A stretch of 64,000 nucleotides of DNA from Flavobacterium piscis (GTDB lineage: Bacteria > Bacteroidota > Bacteroidia > Flavobacteriales > Flavobacteriaceae): contig NZ_LVEN01000027.1 of the NCBI RefSeq assembly GCF_001686925.1, positions 434,001 through 498,000 on the forward strand, given 5' to 3'. Position 1 is the stretch's first letter. Each line of letters begins with the position of its first letter. Below, piece by piece: positions 1 through 8,873 of the stretch. The translations under genes and the position numbers were made by a program. The notes under the pieces were generated by a model. The model had not been told where the DNA came from and ran no database searches. It was given only the letters and a program-made list of their open reading frames with translations.

Positions 1-8
1 TATCTTTA

Positions 9-1085
9 ATGAAATACTCCCTAAAAACATTTTTAAAATTTAAAGAATACCTGCAGATTATAGCACTTTGGATAGCTGCTTTCTTGTTTTATGTCTTTAT
101 GACGTACAGCATGATCGATGACACTTTTTTTATTACCAATAAAATTGGTGTAATAGATTTTTTACTGTCAGAAATAACGGGAGCTTTAACAGTAGGGATT
201 TTTATGGGAACCATTCTTTTTCTTTTGCAGGAATTGGTTTATCCCAGGTTTTTTCATAATTACGGGATATTGCTCACTACATTACTTCGAAGTCTTTTAT
301 TTCTGGTAGTTTGTTTTCTTGGCCTTTTGATCGTGCTCGAACTCAACAAAGTGCATTACATCAGGATTAATAATTGGTTTGCACTTCAGGTTAATACAAA
401 GTGGATGGTTTGCTTTACAGCCTACTGTTTAATTGTTCATATTTTTATTACCCTTTTACAAGCCTTTAGCCGCAGATTAGGGAGTCATTATTTTAAGAAT
501 CTTTTACGAGGTAATTATATGATTCCTGTTGTAGAATACCGGGTTTTTATGTTTTTGGATATGTGTTCTTCAGCCACAGTTGCAGAAGAAGTGGGCCATT
601 ACAATTACAGTCTTTTATTGCAGGAATGCTTTACAGATTTATCAGAAATATTAGTAGAGTATAATGCCGAAGTTTACCAGTATGTAGGCGACGAAGCCGT
701 GCTTACCTGGAAGGTAAAAGAAGGTTTTAAAAGACAGCAATGTATAGAATTATATGAGGCCTTTGTAGTGAGATTACTGGAAAAAAAAGAGTTGTATCAG
801 CGTAAATTTGGTTTACTTCCAAGGTTCAAAGCTTCTATTAATGAAGGTCTTGTAACCGTTGCCGAAATTGGACAAATCAAAACCGAAATTGCCTATCACG
901 GAGATGTTCTCAGCACTGCAGCCCGTGTTCGTGATTTATGCAACGATTATAAAACCAATCTTCTGATCACGCAGTCCTTTTTCGAACAATTAACTTCTTT
1001 TGAACAGGATAATTTTATAGCTATCGAAACCACCATTTTGCGCGGAAAAAAAAGACCTGTTACGATCTACAAATCTTTCGATTAA
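9..1085 (+). CDS. Membrane-anchored class III adenylate/guanylate cyclase
   Basis: A 358-residue protein with four hydrophobic segments in the first ~160 residues, then a cytoplasmic class III nucleotidyl cyclase domain (about residues 170-345). The metal-binding region reads FMFLDMCSSATVAEEVG and the second signature is YQYVGDEAVLTW, whose GDE resembles the dimer-interface motif of the family; AYHGDVLSTAARV near the end matches the conserved G(D/E).(V/L)..AAR strand. Family members make cAMP or cGMP from ATP or GTP as dimers; substrate specificity cannot be read here. The start codon is only 8 bases from the window edge, so an upstream start or operon partner cannot be excluded. It is followed by 160 bp without an obvious gene before the RND efflux operon. 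Confidence 0.85.
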   Translation: MKYSLKTFLKFKEYLQIIALWIAAFLFYVFMTYSMIDDTFFITNKIGVIDFLLSEITGALTVGIFMGTILFLLQELVYPRFFHNYGILLTTLLRSLLFLVVCFLGLLIVLELNKVHYIRINNWFALQVNTKWMVCFTAYCLIVHIFITLLQAFSRRLGSHYFKNLLRGNYMIPVVEYRVFMFLDMCSSATVAEEVGHYNYSLLLQECFTDLSEILVEYNAEVYQYVGDEAVLTWKVKEGFKRQQCIELYEAFVVRLLEKKELYQRKFGLLPRFKASINEGLVTVAEIGQIKTEIAYHGDVLSTAARVRDLCNDYKTNLLITQSFFEQLTSFEQDNFIAIETTILRGKKRPVTIYKSFD

Positions 1086-1245
1086 AACTCGCTCCCTGCG
1101 CTCTCAGCATGCCATTTTTCTCGGTTGTATTATTGTTCGTTTCAGTGTCAAATAAATACGGTTGGGTAAAGTTACACTCATTCAAGAGGCTTTTGGGTTG
1201 TTATTTTGTCATCAAATCCTATGTATTCATTAAAAGTGAAATAAA

Positions 1246-2379
1246 ATGACAAAACAATTTTTTCAAAATAATAAAACACTCAGCAAAATGGTCGTTTTAT
1301 TGATTATCATTAGCTTTTCTTCATGTGGTAAAAGCGGACAGGAAGGTGTAGCGCCTCCAAAGCCTGAAGTAGATTTTTTTCAGGCTAAATCGATCACAGG
1401 CGAAATAGAAAAAAAATATCCGGGTATTATCGAAGGTACCGTAAATGTTGACATAAAAGCGCAGGTTTCAGGTTATCTGGAAGCTATTTATGTCAAAGAA
1501 GGAGATTATGTTACCAAAGGACAATCGCTGTTTAAAATCAAAGCAGATGTGTATGCAGAGCAGGTAAATAACAGCCGTGCAGCTTACAAAAGTGCCTTGG
1601 CCAACCTTGCCAATGCCAAGCTGGAAATCGAAAAAATCAAACCGCTTGTGGATGCAAAAGTATATTCGGATATGCAGCTCAAAACTGCACAGGCCAATTA
1701 TGATGCAGCATCAGCTCAGGCAGCACAGGCAAAAGCAGCATTGGGATCTTCACAGCTTAACGCTGATTTTTCTTTGATAAAAGCACCGGTAAGCGGCTAC
1801 ATCAGCAGGATTCCAAATCGTGTTGGTAATCTTGTTACGCCAACGGATACCGTTCCTCTTACCATTCTTTCAGAAATCAATACAGTTTTTGTTTATTTCT
1901 CCTTAAGTGAAGCAGATTATCTGGAATTTTCTAAAGATGCAAAATCCAATCAAACCGTAAGTTTAATTCTGGCTGATGGCAGTGTATACGAGCATCAGGG
2001 AAAACTGGAAGTAGCCAGTGGTAATGTCGACCGTACAACAGGAAGTATTGCTTTAAAAGCTGTTTTTTCAAATCCTAAAAAGCAATTGCGTTCAGGAGGT
2101 TCTGCCAGAGTAGTGCTTAATAGCAGTCTGACTTCTGTCATTACGGTTCCAATGGCGAGTGTAAAGGATATTCAGGATAAATTCTTTGTTTATGTTCTAA
2201 AAGAAGGTAACAAAGTAGCCATGGTTCCCGTAGAAATTGGCGGTAGTGCCGGTACGGATTATTTTGTAAAAAGCGGAGTAAAATCGGGTGATAAGATTGC
2301 ATTAAACGGTATAGATCTGCTTTATGATGGTGTCGAAGTAGTGCCAAAAACAGCAGCGAAAGCGGTTAGCAACAAGTAA
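1246..2379 (+). CDS. RND efflux periplasmic adaptor (membrane fusion protein)
   Basis: A 377-residue AcrA/MexA-type adaptor. The N-terminus is a lipoprotein signal ending in IISFSSCGKSG, so the mature protein is probably lipid-anchored in the periplasm. The split biotinyl-lipoyl domain is visible as VDIKAQVSGYLEAIYVKEGD (about 66-85) and its second half around ADFSLIKAPVSGYISRIP, separated by an Ala/Lys-rich coiled-coil hairpin (about 105-165). Beta-barrel and membrane-proximal domains follow. It bridges the inner-membrane pump encoded 31 bp downstream to the outer-membrane channel. First gene of a three-gene operon; no local regulator gene is visible upstream. Confidence 0.93.
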   Translation: MTKQFFQNNKTLSKMVVLLIIISFSSCGKSGQEGVAPPKPEVDFFQAKSITGEIEKKYPGIIEGTVNVDIKAQVSGYLEAIYVKEGDYVTKGQSLFKIKADVYAEQVNNSRAAYKSALANLANAKLEIEKIKPLVDAKVYSDMQLKTAQANYDAASAQAAQAKAALGSSQLNADFSLIKAPVSGYISRIPNRVGNLVTPTDTVPLTILSEINTVFVYFSLSEADYLEFSKDAKSNQTVSLILADGSVYEHQGKLEVASGNVDRTTGSIALKAVFSNPKKQLRSGGSARVVLNSSLTSVITVPMASVKDIQDKFFVYVLKEGNKVAMVPVEIGGSAGTDYFVKSGVKSGDKIALNGIDLLYDGVEVVPKTAAKAVSNK

Positions 2380-2410
2380 TTTTTTGGTTTTAATATAAAT
2401 AACATTTTCC

Positions 2411-5400
2411 ATGTTAAAAAAAATAATAGACAGGCCTGTATTGGCTACAGTTATCTCCATTGTATTGGTGATATTAGGTATCATAGGTCTTACAAGATTA
2501 TCGGTAACCAGATTTCCTGATATTTCGCCACCAACCGTAATGGTAAGCGGTTCGTATCCTGGAGGAAATAGTGAAACCGTTATACGTTCTGTGGTAACGC
2601 CGCTTGAAGAACAAATTAATGGAGTAGAGAACATGCAGTACATCAAATCTACTGCCAGTAACGACGGATCTTTTTCGATCAGCGTGATTTTTAAACAAGG
2701 TGTCGATCCGGATCAGGCTGCTGTAAACGTACAAAACAGAGTGCAGCAGGCAACGCCAAAACTGCCTCAGGAAGTAATCAGAATGGGACTTACAACCTCG
2801 AAGCAGCAAAATAGTATGATTGTTATTTTCAACCTTTATACAGACGATAACAAAAAATACGACGAATTGTTCCTGCAGAATTATGCCAACATCAATCTGG
2901 TACCACAAATAAAGCGTGTTCCGGGAGTAGGGCAAGTGCAAATTTTTGGACAAAAAGATTATTCGATGCGTGTTTGGCTTGATCCGCGTAAAATGGCCAA
3001 TGCAGGTTTAGTACCTTCAGATGTTACCAGAGCCATTGCAGATCAAAGTTTAGAATCGGCTCCGGGAAAATTGGGAGAAGAATCAAAAGCAGCATTAGAA
3101 TACGTTATTCGATATAAAGGAAAGAAAAACAAACCCGAGCAATATGAAAATATCGTCGTTAAAACTGATGGAAATAATATCCTAAGACTGAAAGATGTAG
3201 CGCGCGTAGAGTTTGGTTCCATCTCCTATAGTGGTGACAACAAATCGAATTCTAAGAATGCCGTTACTATGGCGATCTTACAAACATCAGGTTCAAATGC
3301 CAATGATATCGAAATTGGGATCAATAAGGAAGTAGAAAGATTATCAAAATCTTTTCCTCCGGGGATTAAGTATGTCAATGTAATGAGTACCAAGGAAAGA
3401 CTGGATGAAGCTACCGGACAGGTAAAATCTACTTTATTAGAAGCTTTTATTTTGGTTTTTATAGTCGTTTTTATCTTCCTTCAGGACATTCGATCTACAA
3501 TTATTCCGGCTATTGCGGTTCCGGTTGCGATTGTAGGAACCTTTTTCTTCCTGTTGGTATTTGGATTTACGATCAACATCCTGACGCTTTTTGCATTGGT
3601 TCTGGCCATTGGTATTGTCGTCGATGATGCGATTGTCGTGGTCGAAGCCGTTCACAGTAAAATGGAAGAAGATTCAAGCCTTTCGGCCAAAGAAGCGACG
3701 CATAGCGCAATGGCAGAGATTACAGGAGCCGTTGTTTCAATCACACTGGTGATGTCGGCAGTATTTATCCCGATTGGTTTTATGACAGGATCCTCAGGGA
3801 TTTTCTACAAGCAGTTTGCTTATACACTGGCGATTGCTATTATTATTTCGGCAGTAAATGCATTGACACTTACTCCGGCATTGTGCGCCCTTTTATTAAA
3901 AAACAGCCATAGCGGTAAACATGAAGGAGAAGGACATAAAAATGGATTTAAAGAACGTTTTTTTGTCGGATTCAATTCAGGTTTCAACAACCTAACGGGT
4001 AAATATATCAAAGGAGTTCGTTTTCTTATTGGTAGAAAATGGCTTGCGGGAGGATTAGTTTTAGGAATAAGCGCCATCGCTATTGTGATGATGATGAGTA
4101 CTCCAAAAAGTTTTGTTCCAATGGAAGATGACGGTTTTATGCTTTACAGTTTATCCATGCCGCCGGGCACAGCTTTAGATCGTACGACAGAAGTGGTAGA
4201 GAAAATGGAAAAAGAACTAGAAACTATTGAAGCGATTGATGTTAATACCAGTATTACAGGTTTTAATATTTTGAGCAACAGTGCCAGTACCGCTTACGGA
4301 TTGGGATTTATAAAATTAAAACCTAAAAAAGAAAGAGGATCGGTTAAAGACATCGATGAAATTTTGAATATGGTCAACAGCAAATTGTCTGTCATCAAAG
4401 AAGGTCAGATCATGGTATTAAGAATGCCGCCTGTAGAAGGATTTGGTGTAACCAGTGGTGCCGAAATAGTGCTTCAGGACAGGACAGCGCGTGATCCGGC
4501 GACACTAAAAGCCATGGCAGATAAAGTAATTGGGCAAATCATGCAGCAGCCCGGAGTACAATATGCCTACACAACTTTTAGAGCAGATTACCCGCAGCTT
4601 GAATTGGAAGTGGATGAAGAAAAAGCAAGTCAAATGGGCGTGAATATTCGTGAAATGTTAGGCAATATCCAGACTTATTTTGCTGGAGATCAATCGGCAG
4701 ATTTTTCAAGATTTGGAAAATTTTACAGAGTGAATGTCAAAGCAGATGGAATTTTCAGAACAGATCAGGATGCATTCAACGAAATATTTGTTCGAAATGC
4801 CAAAATGGAAATGGTGCCTGTAAAATCTCTTGTAAAACTGCGCAAGGTTTACGGACCTGAATCGGTAAACCGTTACAATTTGTATAATTCGGTAAATATT
4901 ACAGCTGTAGCGTTGCCTGGTTTTAGTAACGGACAAATTATGGGGAATCTTGAAACAGTTCTGGACAAACTTCCGTCTGATTACAGTTACGAATGGACAG
5001 GATTAAGTCTTGAAGAAAAAGCCGGAGGAAACCAAACGATTGCCATTTTTGGATTGTGTCTATTGTTTGTTTTCTTTTTACTGGCAGCACAATACGAAAG
5101 TTATTTATTGCCGCTTGCTGTTTTGCTGTCTATTCCAACCGGAATTCTGGGTGCTTTTGCAGGAGTAAAAGCAGTAGGACTGGACAATAATATTTATGTT
5201 CAGGTCGGGTTAATCATGCTGGTCGGGCTTTTGGCCAAAAATGCCATTCTTATTGTAGAGTTTGCCCTTCAGAGACGTTACGCAGGCTTGTCTATAGCCG
5301 AAGCAGCGATAGAAGGAGCAAGGTCAAGATTACGACCTATTATCATGACATCCCTTGCCTTTATTGTAGGTATGATTCCGCTAATGTTTGCTTCCGGAGG

Positions 5401-5566
5401 AACAGCAGTAGGAAACAGGTCTATTAGTGTAAGTGCTGCTATCGGGATGTTTAGCGGAGTGGTTTTGGGAGTTTTTGTAATTCCGTTACTTTTCATCCTC
5501 TTTCAGTATTTACAGGAAAAAGTATCCGGTAAAAAGATTGTAATTCAAACTATAAAAGAAGAATAA
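2411..5566 (+). CDS. RND efflux pump, HAE1 (AcrB-like) family
   Basis: A 1051-residue proton-driven drug/solute exporter of the AcrB/MexB class, near the usual family length. It has an N-terminal membrane helix (VLATVISIVLVILGIIGL), two large periplasmic loops and two bundles of membrane helices. The proton relay is intact: ALVLAIGIVVDDAIVVVEAV in TM4 carries the paired aspartates, and GLLAKNAILIVEFA near the C-terminus carries the TM10 lysine. It would work as an inner-membrane trimer with the adaptor upstream and the channel whose start codon overlaps its stop codon by one base (TAATG). Substrates cannot be predicted. Confidence 0.94.
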   Translation: MLKKIIDRPVLATVISIVLVILGIIGLTRLSVTRFPDISPPTVMVSGSYPGGNSETVIRSVVTPLEEQINGVENMQYIKSTASNDGSFSISVIFKQGVDPDQAAVNVQNRVQQATPKLPQEVIRMGLTTSKQQNSMIVIFNLYTDDNKKYDELFLQNYANINLVPQIKRVPGVGQVQIFGQKDYSMRVWLDPRKMANAGLVPSDVTRAIADQSLESAPGKLGEESKAALEYVIRYKGKKNKPEQYENIVVKTDGNNILRLKDVARVEFGSISYSGDNKSNSKNAVTMAILQTSGSNANDIEIGINKEVERLSKSFPPGIKYVNVMSTKERLDEATGQVKSTLLEAFILVFIVVFIFLQDIRSTIIPAIAVPVAIVGTFFFLLVFGFTINILTLFALVLAIGIVVDDAIVVVEAVHSKMEEDSSLSAKEATHSAMAEITGAVVSITLVMSAVFIPIGFMTGSSGIFYKQFAYTLAIAIIISAVNALTLTPALCALLLKNSHSGKHEGEGHKNGFKERFFVGFNSGFNNLTGKYIKGVRFLIGRKWLAGGLVLGISAIAIVMMMSTPKSFVPMEDDGFMLYSLSMPPGTALDRTTEVVEKMEKELETIEAIDVNTSITGFNILSNSASTAYGLGFIKLKPKKERGSVKDIDEILNMVNSKLSVIKEGQIMVLRMPPVEGFGVTSGAEIVLQDRTARDPATLKAMADKVIGQIMQQPGVQYAYTTFRADYPQLELEVDEEKASQMGVNIREMLGNIQTYFAGDQSADFSRFGKFYRVNVKADGIFRTDQDAFNEIFVRNAKMEMVPVKSLVKLRKVYGPESVNRYNLYNSVNITAVALPGFSNGQIMGNLETVLDKLPSDYSYEWTGLSLEEKAGGNQTIAIFGLCLLFVFFLLAAQYESYLLPLAVLLSIPTGILGAFAGVKAVGLDNNIYVQVGLIMLVGLLAKNAILIVEFALQRRYAGLSIAEAAIEGARSRLRPIIMTSLAFIVGMIPLMFASGGTAVGNRSISVSAAIGMFSGVVLGVFVIPLLFILFQYLQEKVSGKKIVIQTIKEE

Positions 5567-6975
5567 TGAGCGTACTATATAAAATTGGAGTTTCTTTATT
5601 TGCAGGCGTTTTATTGACATCCTGCGTAGTAGGGAAAAAATATTCCCGAACAGATTTAAATGCGCCTGAAAAATATCGTGAAGCTATAACAGTAACCGGA
5701 GATACTATTTTGCATCCCTGGAAAAGTTACTATAAAGATCCTATGCTAGTTGGTTTAATCGAAAAAGCCCTTGTTAAAAACAACGAGGTGCTGATCGCCA
5801 TGAAAAGTATGGAACAGCTTGATCTTACTTACAAACAGGCGAAATTATCCTTATTGCCTACACTTGATTTTGACGCAGGAGCAAGCAGAAGTTATCAGTC
5901 TAAAAATTCGCTTAACGGTTCTTTGAGCGCACAATTTACCAGTAAAGATTATCTGGACGATTACAGCGCCAATCTTAGATTATCATGGGAAGCCGATATT
6001 TGGGGAAAAGCCGCCATGCAAAAGCGAGATGCCAAAGCGGGTTATTTTGCCCAAAAAGAAAATCTTTCGGCGTTGAAAACGAGGATTATTGTTCAGGTAG
6101 CGCAGTCCTATTATAATCTTTTAGGACTGGATGAGCAGCTTAAAATTGCGCAGAAAAACATTGATTTGAGTAATAGTACTTTGAGCATGATGCAGATGCA
6201 GTACAATTCAGGATTGATTAGTTCTTTGGCACTTTATCAAACTGAAGCTCAGAAAAAAACAGCAGAATTGTTGGTTCCTTTAGCAGAGGCAAATATAGCG
6301 GTTCAGGAAAATGCATTGCAAATTTTGTGTGGTGAATATCCTGACAGCATTACACGTTCAGGAAATCTGGATGTTGCAGAACTTAATGTCGTTTTACCTT
6401 CTGGGGTTCCGGCATCACTTTTAAGCCGAAGACCGGATGTTAAAGCGGCTGAGTACGCCGTTATGTCTGCCAATGCTAAAACGGGACTTGCAAAAGCCAC
6501 GATGTATCCAACATTGAGTTTGAGCCCTTCAATTGGGATTAATTCTTTTGAATTTGATACCTGGTTTAATTTTCCGGGATCGGTAACCAAAACCATAGCG
6601 GCCAATTTGGTACAGCCCATTTTCAAAAAACGTCAATTAAGAACAGCGTACGAAATTGCAGTTCTGGAACAGGAAAAAGCAGTCGTTCAGTTCAAACAAT
6701 CGTTTATTACAGCGGTAGGAGAAGTTTCTAATGCCATGTCTCAACTAAAAAATGCTGATAAACGAATGGAATTGGCTACCGAAAAGTCGGTTTCGTTAGA
6801 CAAAGCAACAACTGATGCTAATTTATTGTACAAAAGCGGAATGGCGACTTATCTTGAGGTTATTGTAGCGCAAAATAGTGCCTTGCAAAATGATCTTGAT
6901 GTTGTGGCAATAAAACTGGAAAAACTAAATGCAGCTATAAATTTATACCGTGCTCTTGGAGGCGGTGTAGAATAA
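5566..6975 (+). CDS. Outer-membrane efflux channel, TolC/OprM (NodT) family
   Basis: A 469-residue outer-membrane factor lipoprotein. The signal peptide ends in LLTSCVVGKKYSR, and the next segment (DLNAPEKYREA) is typical of NodT-type channels. Two homologous OEP repeats rich in long Ala/Gln helices cover the rest; characteristic motifs are LRLSWEADIWGKA, LLSRRPDVKAAEYAVMSANA and the final LNAAINLYRALGGGVE. It provides the exit duct of the tripartite pump encoded just upstream. The start overlaps the pump stop by one base, implying translational coupling. A G-U-containing hairpin with a T run lies just downstream. Confidence 0.93.
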   Translation: MSVLYKIGVSLFAGVLLTSCVVGKKYSRTDLNAPEKYREAITVTGDTILHPWKSYYKDPMLVGLIEKALVKNNEVLIAMKSMEQLDLTYKQAKLSLLPTLDFDAGASRSYQSKNSLNGSLSAQFTSKDYLDDYSANLRLSWEADIWGKAAMQKRDAKAGYFAQKENLSALKTRIIVQVAQSYYNLLGLDEQLKIAQKNIDLSNSTLSMMQMQYNSGLISSLALYQTEAQKKTAELLVPLAEANIAVQENALQILCGEYPDSITRSGNLDVAELNVVLPSGVPASLLSRRPDVKAAEYAVMSANAKTGLAKATMYPTLSLSPSIGINSFEFDTWFNFPGSVTKTIAANLVQPIFKKRQLRTAYEIAVLEQEKAVVQFKQSFITAVGEVSNAMSQLKNADKRMELATEKSVSLDKATTDANLLYKSGMATYLEVIVAQNSALQNDLDVVAIKLEKLNAAINLYRALGGGVE

Positions 6976-6989
6976 GCCGGAATGTAAAT

Positions 6990-7032
6990 AATTCATCATC
7001 TGTACAAATTATTGTATGGGTGGTGAATTTTT
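6990..7032 (+). terminator. Probable intrinsic terminator of the first RND operon
   Basis: AATTCATCATCTGTAC (from 6990) can pair, using G-U pairs, with GTATGGGTGGTGAATT, followed by a short T run. It sits 14 bp after the outer-membrane channel stop codon. Confidence 0.55.
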
Positions 7033-7170
7033 CGGTTTTAGAGTTTTTAGAAAAAGTAAAGCTCTTTTTTTGAATTTTAATTTAAATAGCACAAATAATC
7101 AGATAGTACAAAACCATTCCTTCAAAGAATTCGTAGATGTAGTTATAAATGGTTAATATTTAATGCAATA

Positions 7171-7332
7171 ATGGAAGAAAAATACCAAAAGATGATGGAT
7201 GAGGAAAACGAAAGGTTAAATGAAAGAATAGCAATAATCGAGCGTCATCACAAGAGAGTAAAACTCCATTTACTTAGCGCAGCAGTGATTATTATAGGAG
7301 TTACCATTTATTTTTGCTTTATCTTAGAATAG
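7171..7332 (+). CDS. Small predicted membrane protein (53 aa)
   Basis: An open frame of 53 codons with an ATG start. Residues 1-30 are highly charged and heptad-like (Lys, Glu, Asn, Arg), suggesting a short coiled coil; residues 34-52 form one hydrophobic helix (LLSAAVIIIGVTIYFCFIL), ending almost at the stop. The design, a cytoplasmic coiled coil plus a C-terminal membrane anchor, is plausible for a real small protein. It lies between the RND operon terminator and a convergent secreted-protein gene. No family is recognised; coding status rests on composition only. Confidence 0.45.
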   Translation: MEEKYQKMMDEENERLNERIAIIERHHKRVKLHLLSAAVIIIGVTIYFCFILE

Positions 7333-7404
7333 TTATTTTAATTTCCAACGCCGTGATGACATTGGAAATTAATACAACAGCATATTTTTAGGTATTCTTC
7401 GTTT

Positions 7405-7995
7405 TTATTCTTTATATAAAATAATAGTAGCTTTATAGCCGGTTCCCACATTCCATTGGCTTGCCTGAATCACAGCACCTTTATCATCATAAACCTGAAA
7501 TTCAGCTGTATTGGGAGAGGCTGAACCTTCGTTTAACGCTTCAAAATCAATTTTGTTGATTCCTTTTACCAAATTTATTTTAAAACCCTGAAAATCGCCA
7601 TTTAAGCTTACCTCGGTTTCAATAACTTTATCGTTAAGATATACCCTGATTTTATCGCCATCTACAAATGCAGCATCGCGATAACGAATGGTCGAAGTCG
7701 ATGTATTGGTTACAAAACCTCCTAAATATTCATTTCTTCTGTAAAAAATACCTTCTACATTGGCTTCAGGTTTGTACAGCGTATTATTTTTATAAAGATC
7801 CTCCGGATTAATTTTTAAAACGGTTGATTCTTTTAAGGGCGGCGGATCGTTTGGCGGAGTCTCCGTTGGCGGCAAAGGTTCTTTTATATCAGAATTTTTA
7901 GCCGGAATTGGTTTGTATTTATCTTTCACTTCCTTTTGCGAATAACCTTGGAAAGAAATGCCTAATATAGCGACCAAAAACAATATTTTTTTCAT
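7405..7995 (-). CDS. Secreted protein with proline-rich linker, function unknown
   Basis: The ATG at 7995 gives a clear signal peptide (MKKILFLVAILGISFQGYSQ) and a 196-residue protein; an upstream in-frame ATG would place a non-signal stretch before it, so the internal start is preferred. After the signal comes a Lys/Pro-rich linker (about 20-55, with TETPPNDPPP) and then a beta-rich domain of about 130 residues that includes YLNDKVIETEVSLNGDFQGF, reminiscent of immunoglobulin-like or lectin-like secreted domains. Predicted to be exported to the periplasm or surface. No known family is recognised. It is divergent from the GrpB-family gene. Confidence 0.7.
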   Translation of the reverse strand: MKKILFLVAILGISFQGYSQKEVKDKYKPIPAKNSDIKEPLPPTETPPNDPPPLKESTVLKINPEDLYKNNTLYKPEANVEGIFYRRNEYLGGFVTNTSTSTIRYRDAAFVDGDKIRVYLNDKVIETEVSLNGDFQGFKINLVKGINKIDFEALNEGSASPNTAEFQVYDDKGAVIQASQWNVGTGYKATIILYKE

Positions 7996-8211
7996 AAATC
8001 TTAATATATTAATAAGTATATACAAGTTAATCATTAAAATTAAATCGATCAACTCTTTTTATTAAAACATTCAATTAACACATTTATTGCCTTTGGAATG
8101 TATTATTTATGAGGCGGAATCTTTATTTTTTTAACAGATAAATTATTTTTAGATATCGAATAGTTTTGGTGGCGGCACATTCATTTTTAGTTTTTAGTAA
8201 AAAAAGAATTG

Positions 8212-8219
8212 TATTTTTG
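8212..8219 (+). promoter_or_regulatory. Candidate -7 box (TAnnTTTG type) for the GrpB-family gene
   Basis: TATTTTTG matches the Bacteroidota sigma-A -7 consensus TAnnTTTG, 45 bp before the chosen start codon. No good -33 TTG lies at the expected distance, so this is tentative. Confidence 0.3.
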
Positions 8220-8264
8220 CGCCCCTGTATTTTTACACAAAACCAAATAAATCAAGCCAATATC

Positions 8265-8843
8265 ATGTCTAAACGTATTAATGAACTCTCGAAAGAAGAG
8301 ATCGCAAAGTTATTTCCTGTTGAATTATCTGGTTACGATTCAAACTGGATTGAAATTTATAAAGAAGAAGAAAAACAGATTAAGAATGCCTTGCATGAGA
8401 TTTTAATTAGAATTGAGCATTTTGGAAGTACCTCTATCCCAAACTTAACGGCTAAGGATACAATTGATATTTTAGTAGAAATCCCAGAGGACCAAAGTTT
8501 AAACGATTCGATCATTGAACGCATGAAGACTATTTCGTACGATTTTATGTGGCAAACAGATGGTGAACCTCCTTATATGGTCTTCGTAAAAGGATATAAT
8601 ACTACAGGAATAAAAGAACAGACGTTTCATATTCATATGGGACCTGGCCATCACAAATTATGGGACAGGATTTTCTTTAGGGATTATCTTATTGAATATC
8701 CTGAAATTGCAAAACAATATGAAACATTAAAACTGGCTTTGGCACAAGAATTTAAATACGATCGCGTAGGATACAGGATTGCCAAAACAGATTTTGTGAT
8801 CAAAATTACTGAAGAAGCCAAAAAGTATTATCTCGCTAAATAA
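8265..8843 (+). CDS. GrpB family (UPF0157) nucleotidyltransferase-like protein
   Basis: A 192-residue protein of the GrpB/UPF0157 family, which has a nucleotidyltransferase fold. The signature HFGSTSIPNLTAKDTIDILV (about residues 56-75) carries the GS motif and the first acidic residue of the NT fold. The ATG at 8265 (MSKRINELSKEE) is preferred over an in-frame ATG 33 codons upstream because conserved sequence begins after it and a TAnnTTTG-like box falls in between. The cellular role of the family is not established. Encoded alone, convergent with the S41 peptidase gene. Confidence 0.85.
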   Translation: MSKRINELSKEEIAKLFPVELSGYDSNWIEIYKEEEKQIKNALHEILIRIEHFGSTSIPNLTAKDTIDILVEIPEDQSLNDSIIERMKTISYDFMWQTDGEPPYMVFVKGYNTTGIKEQTFHIHMGPGHHKLWDRIFFRDYLIEYPEIAKQYETLKLALAQEFKYDRVGYRIAKTDFVIKITEEAKKYYLAK

Positions 8844-8873
8844 GCTGTTGTTTCCTGTTGAAAAAGTGTGCTT

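Noticed and set aside
2498..2953. 151-codon minus-strand frame inside the RND pump gene
   Set aside because: Antisense to a well-supported coding sequence and without recognisable features.
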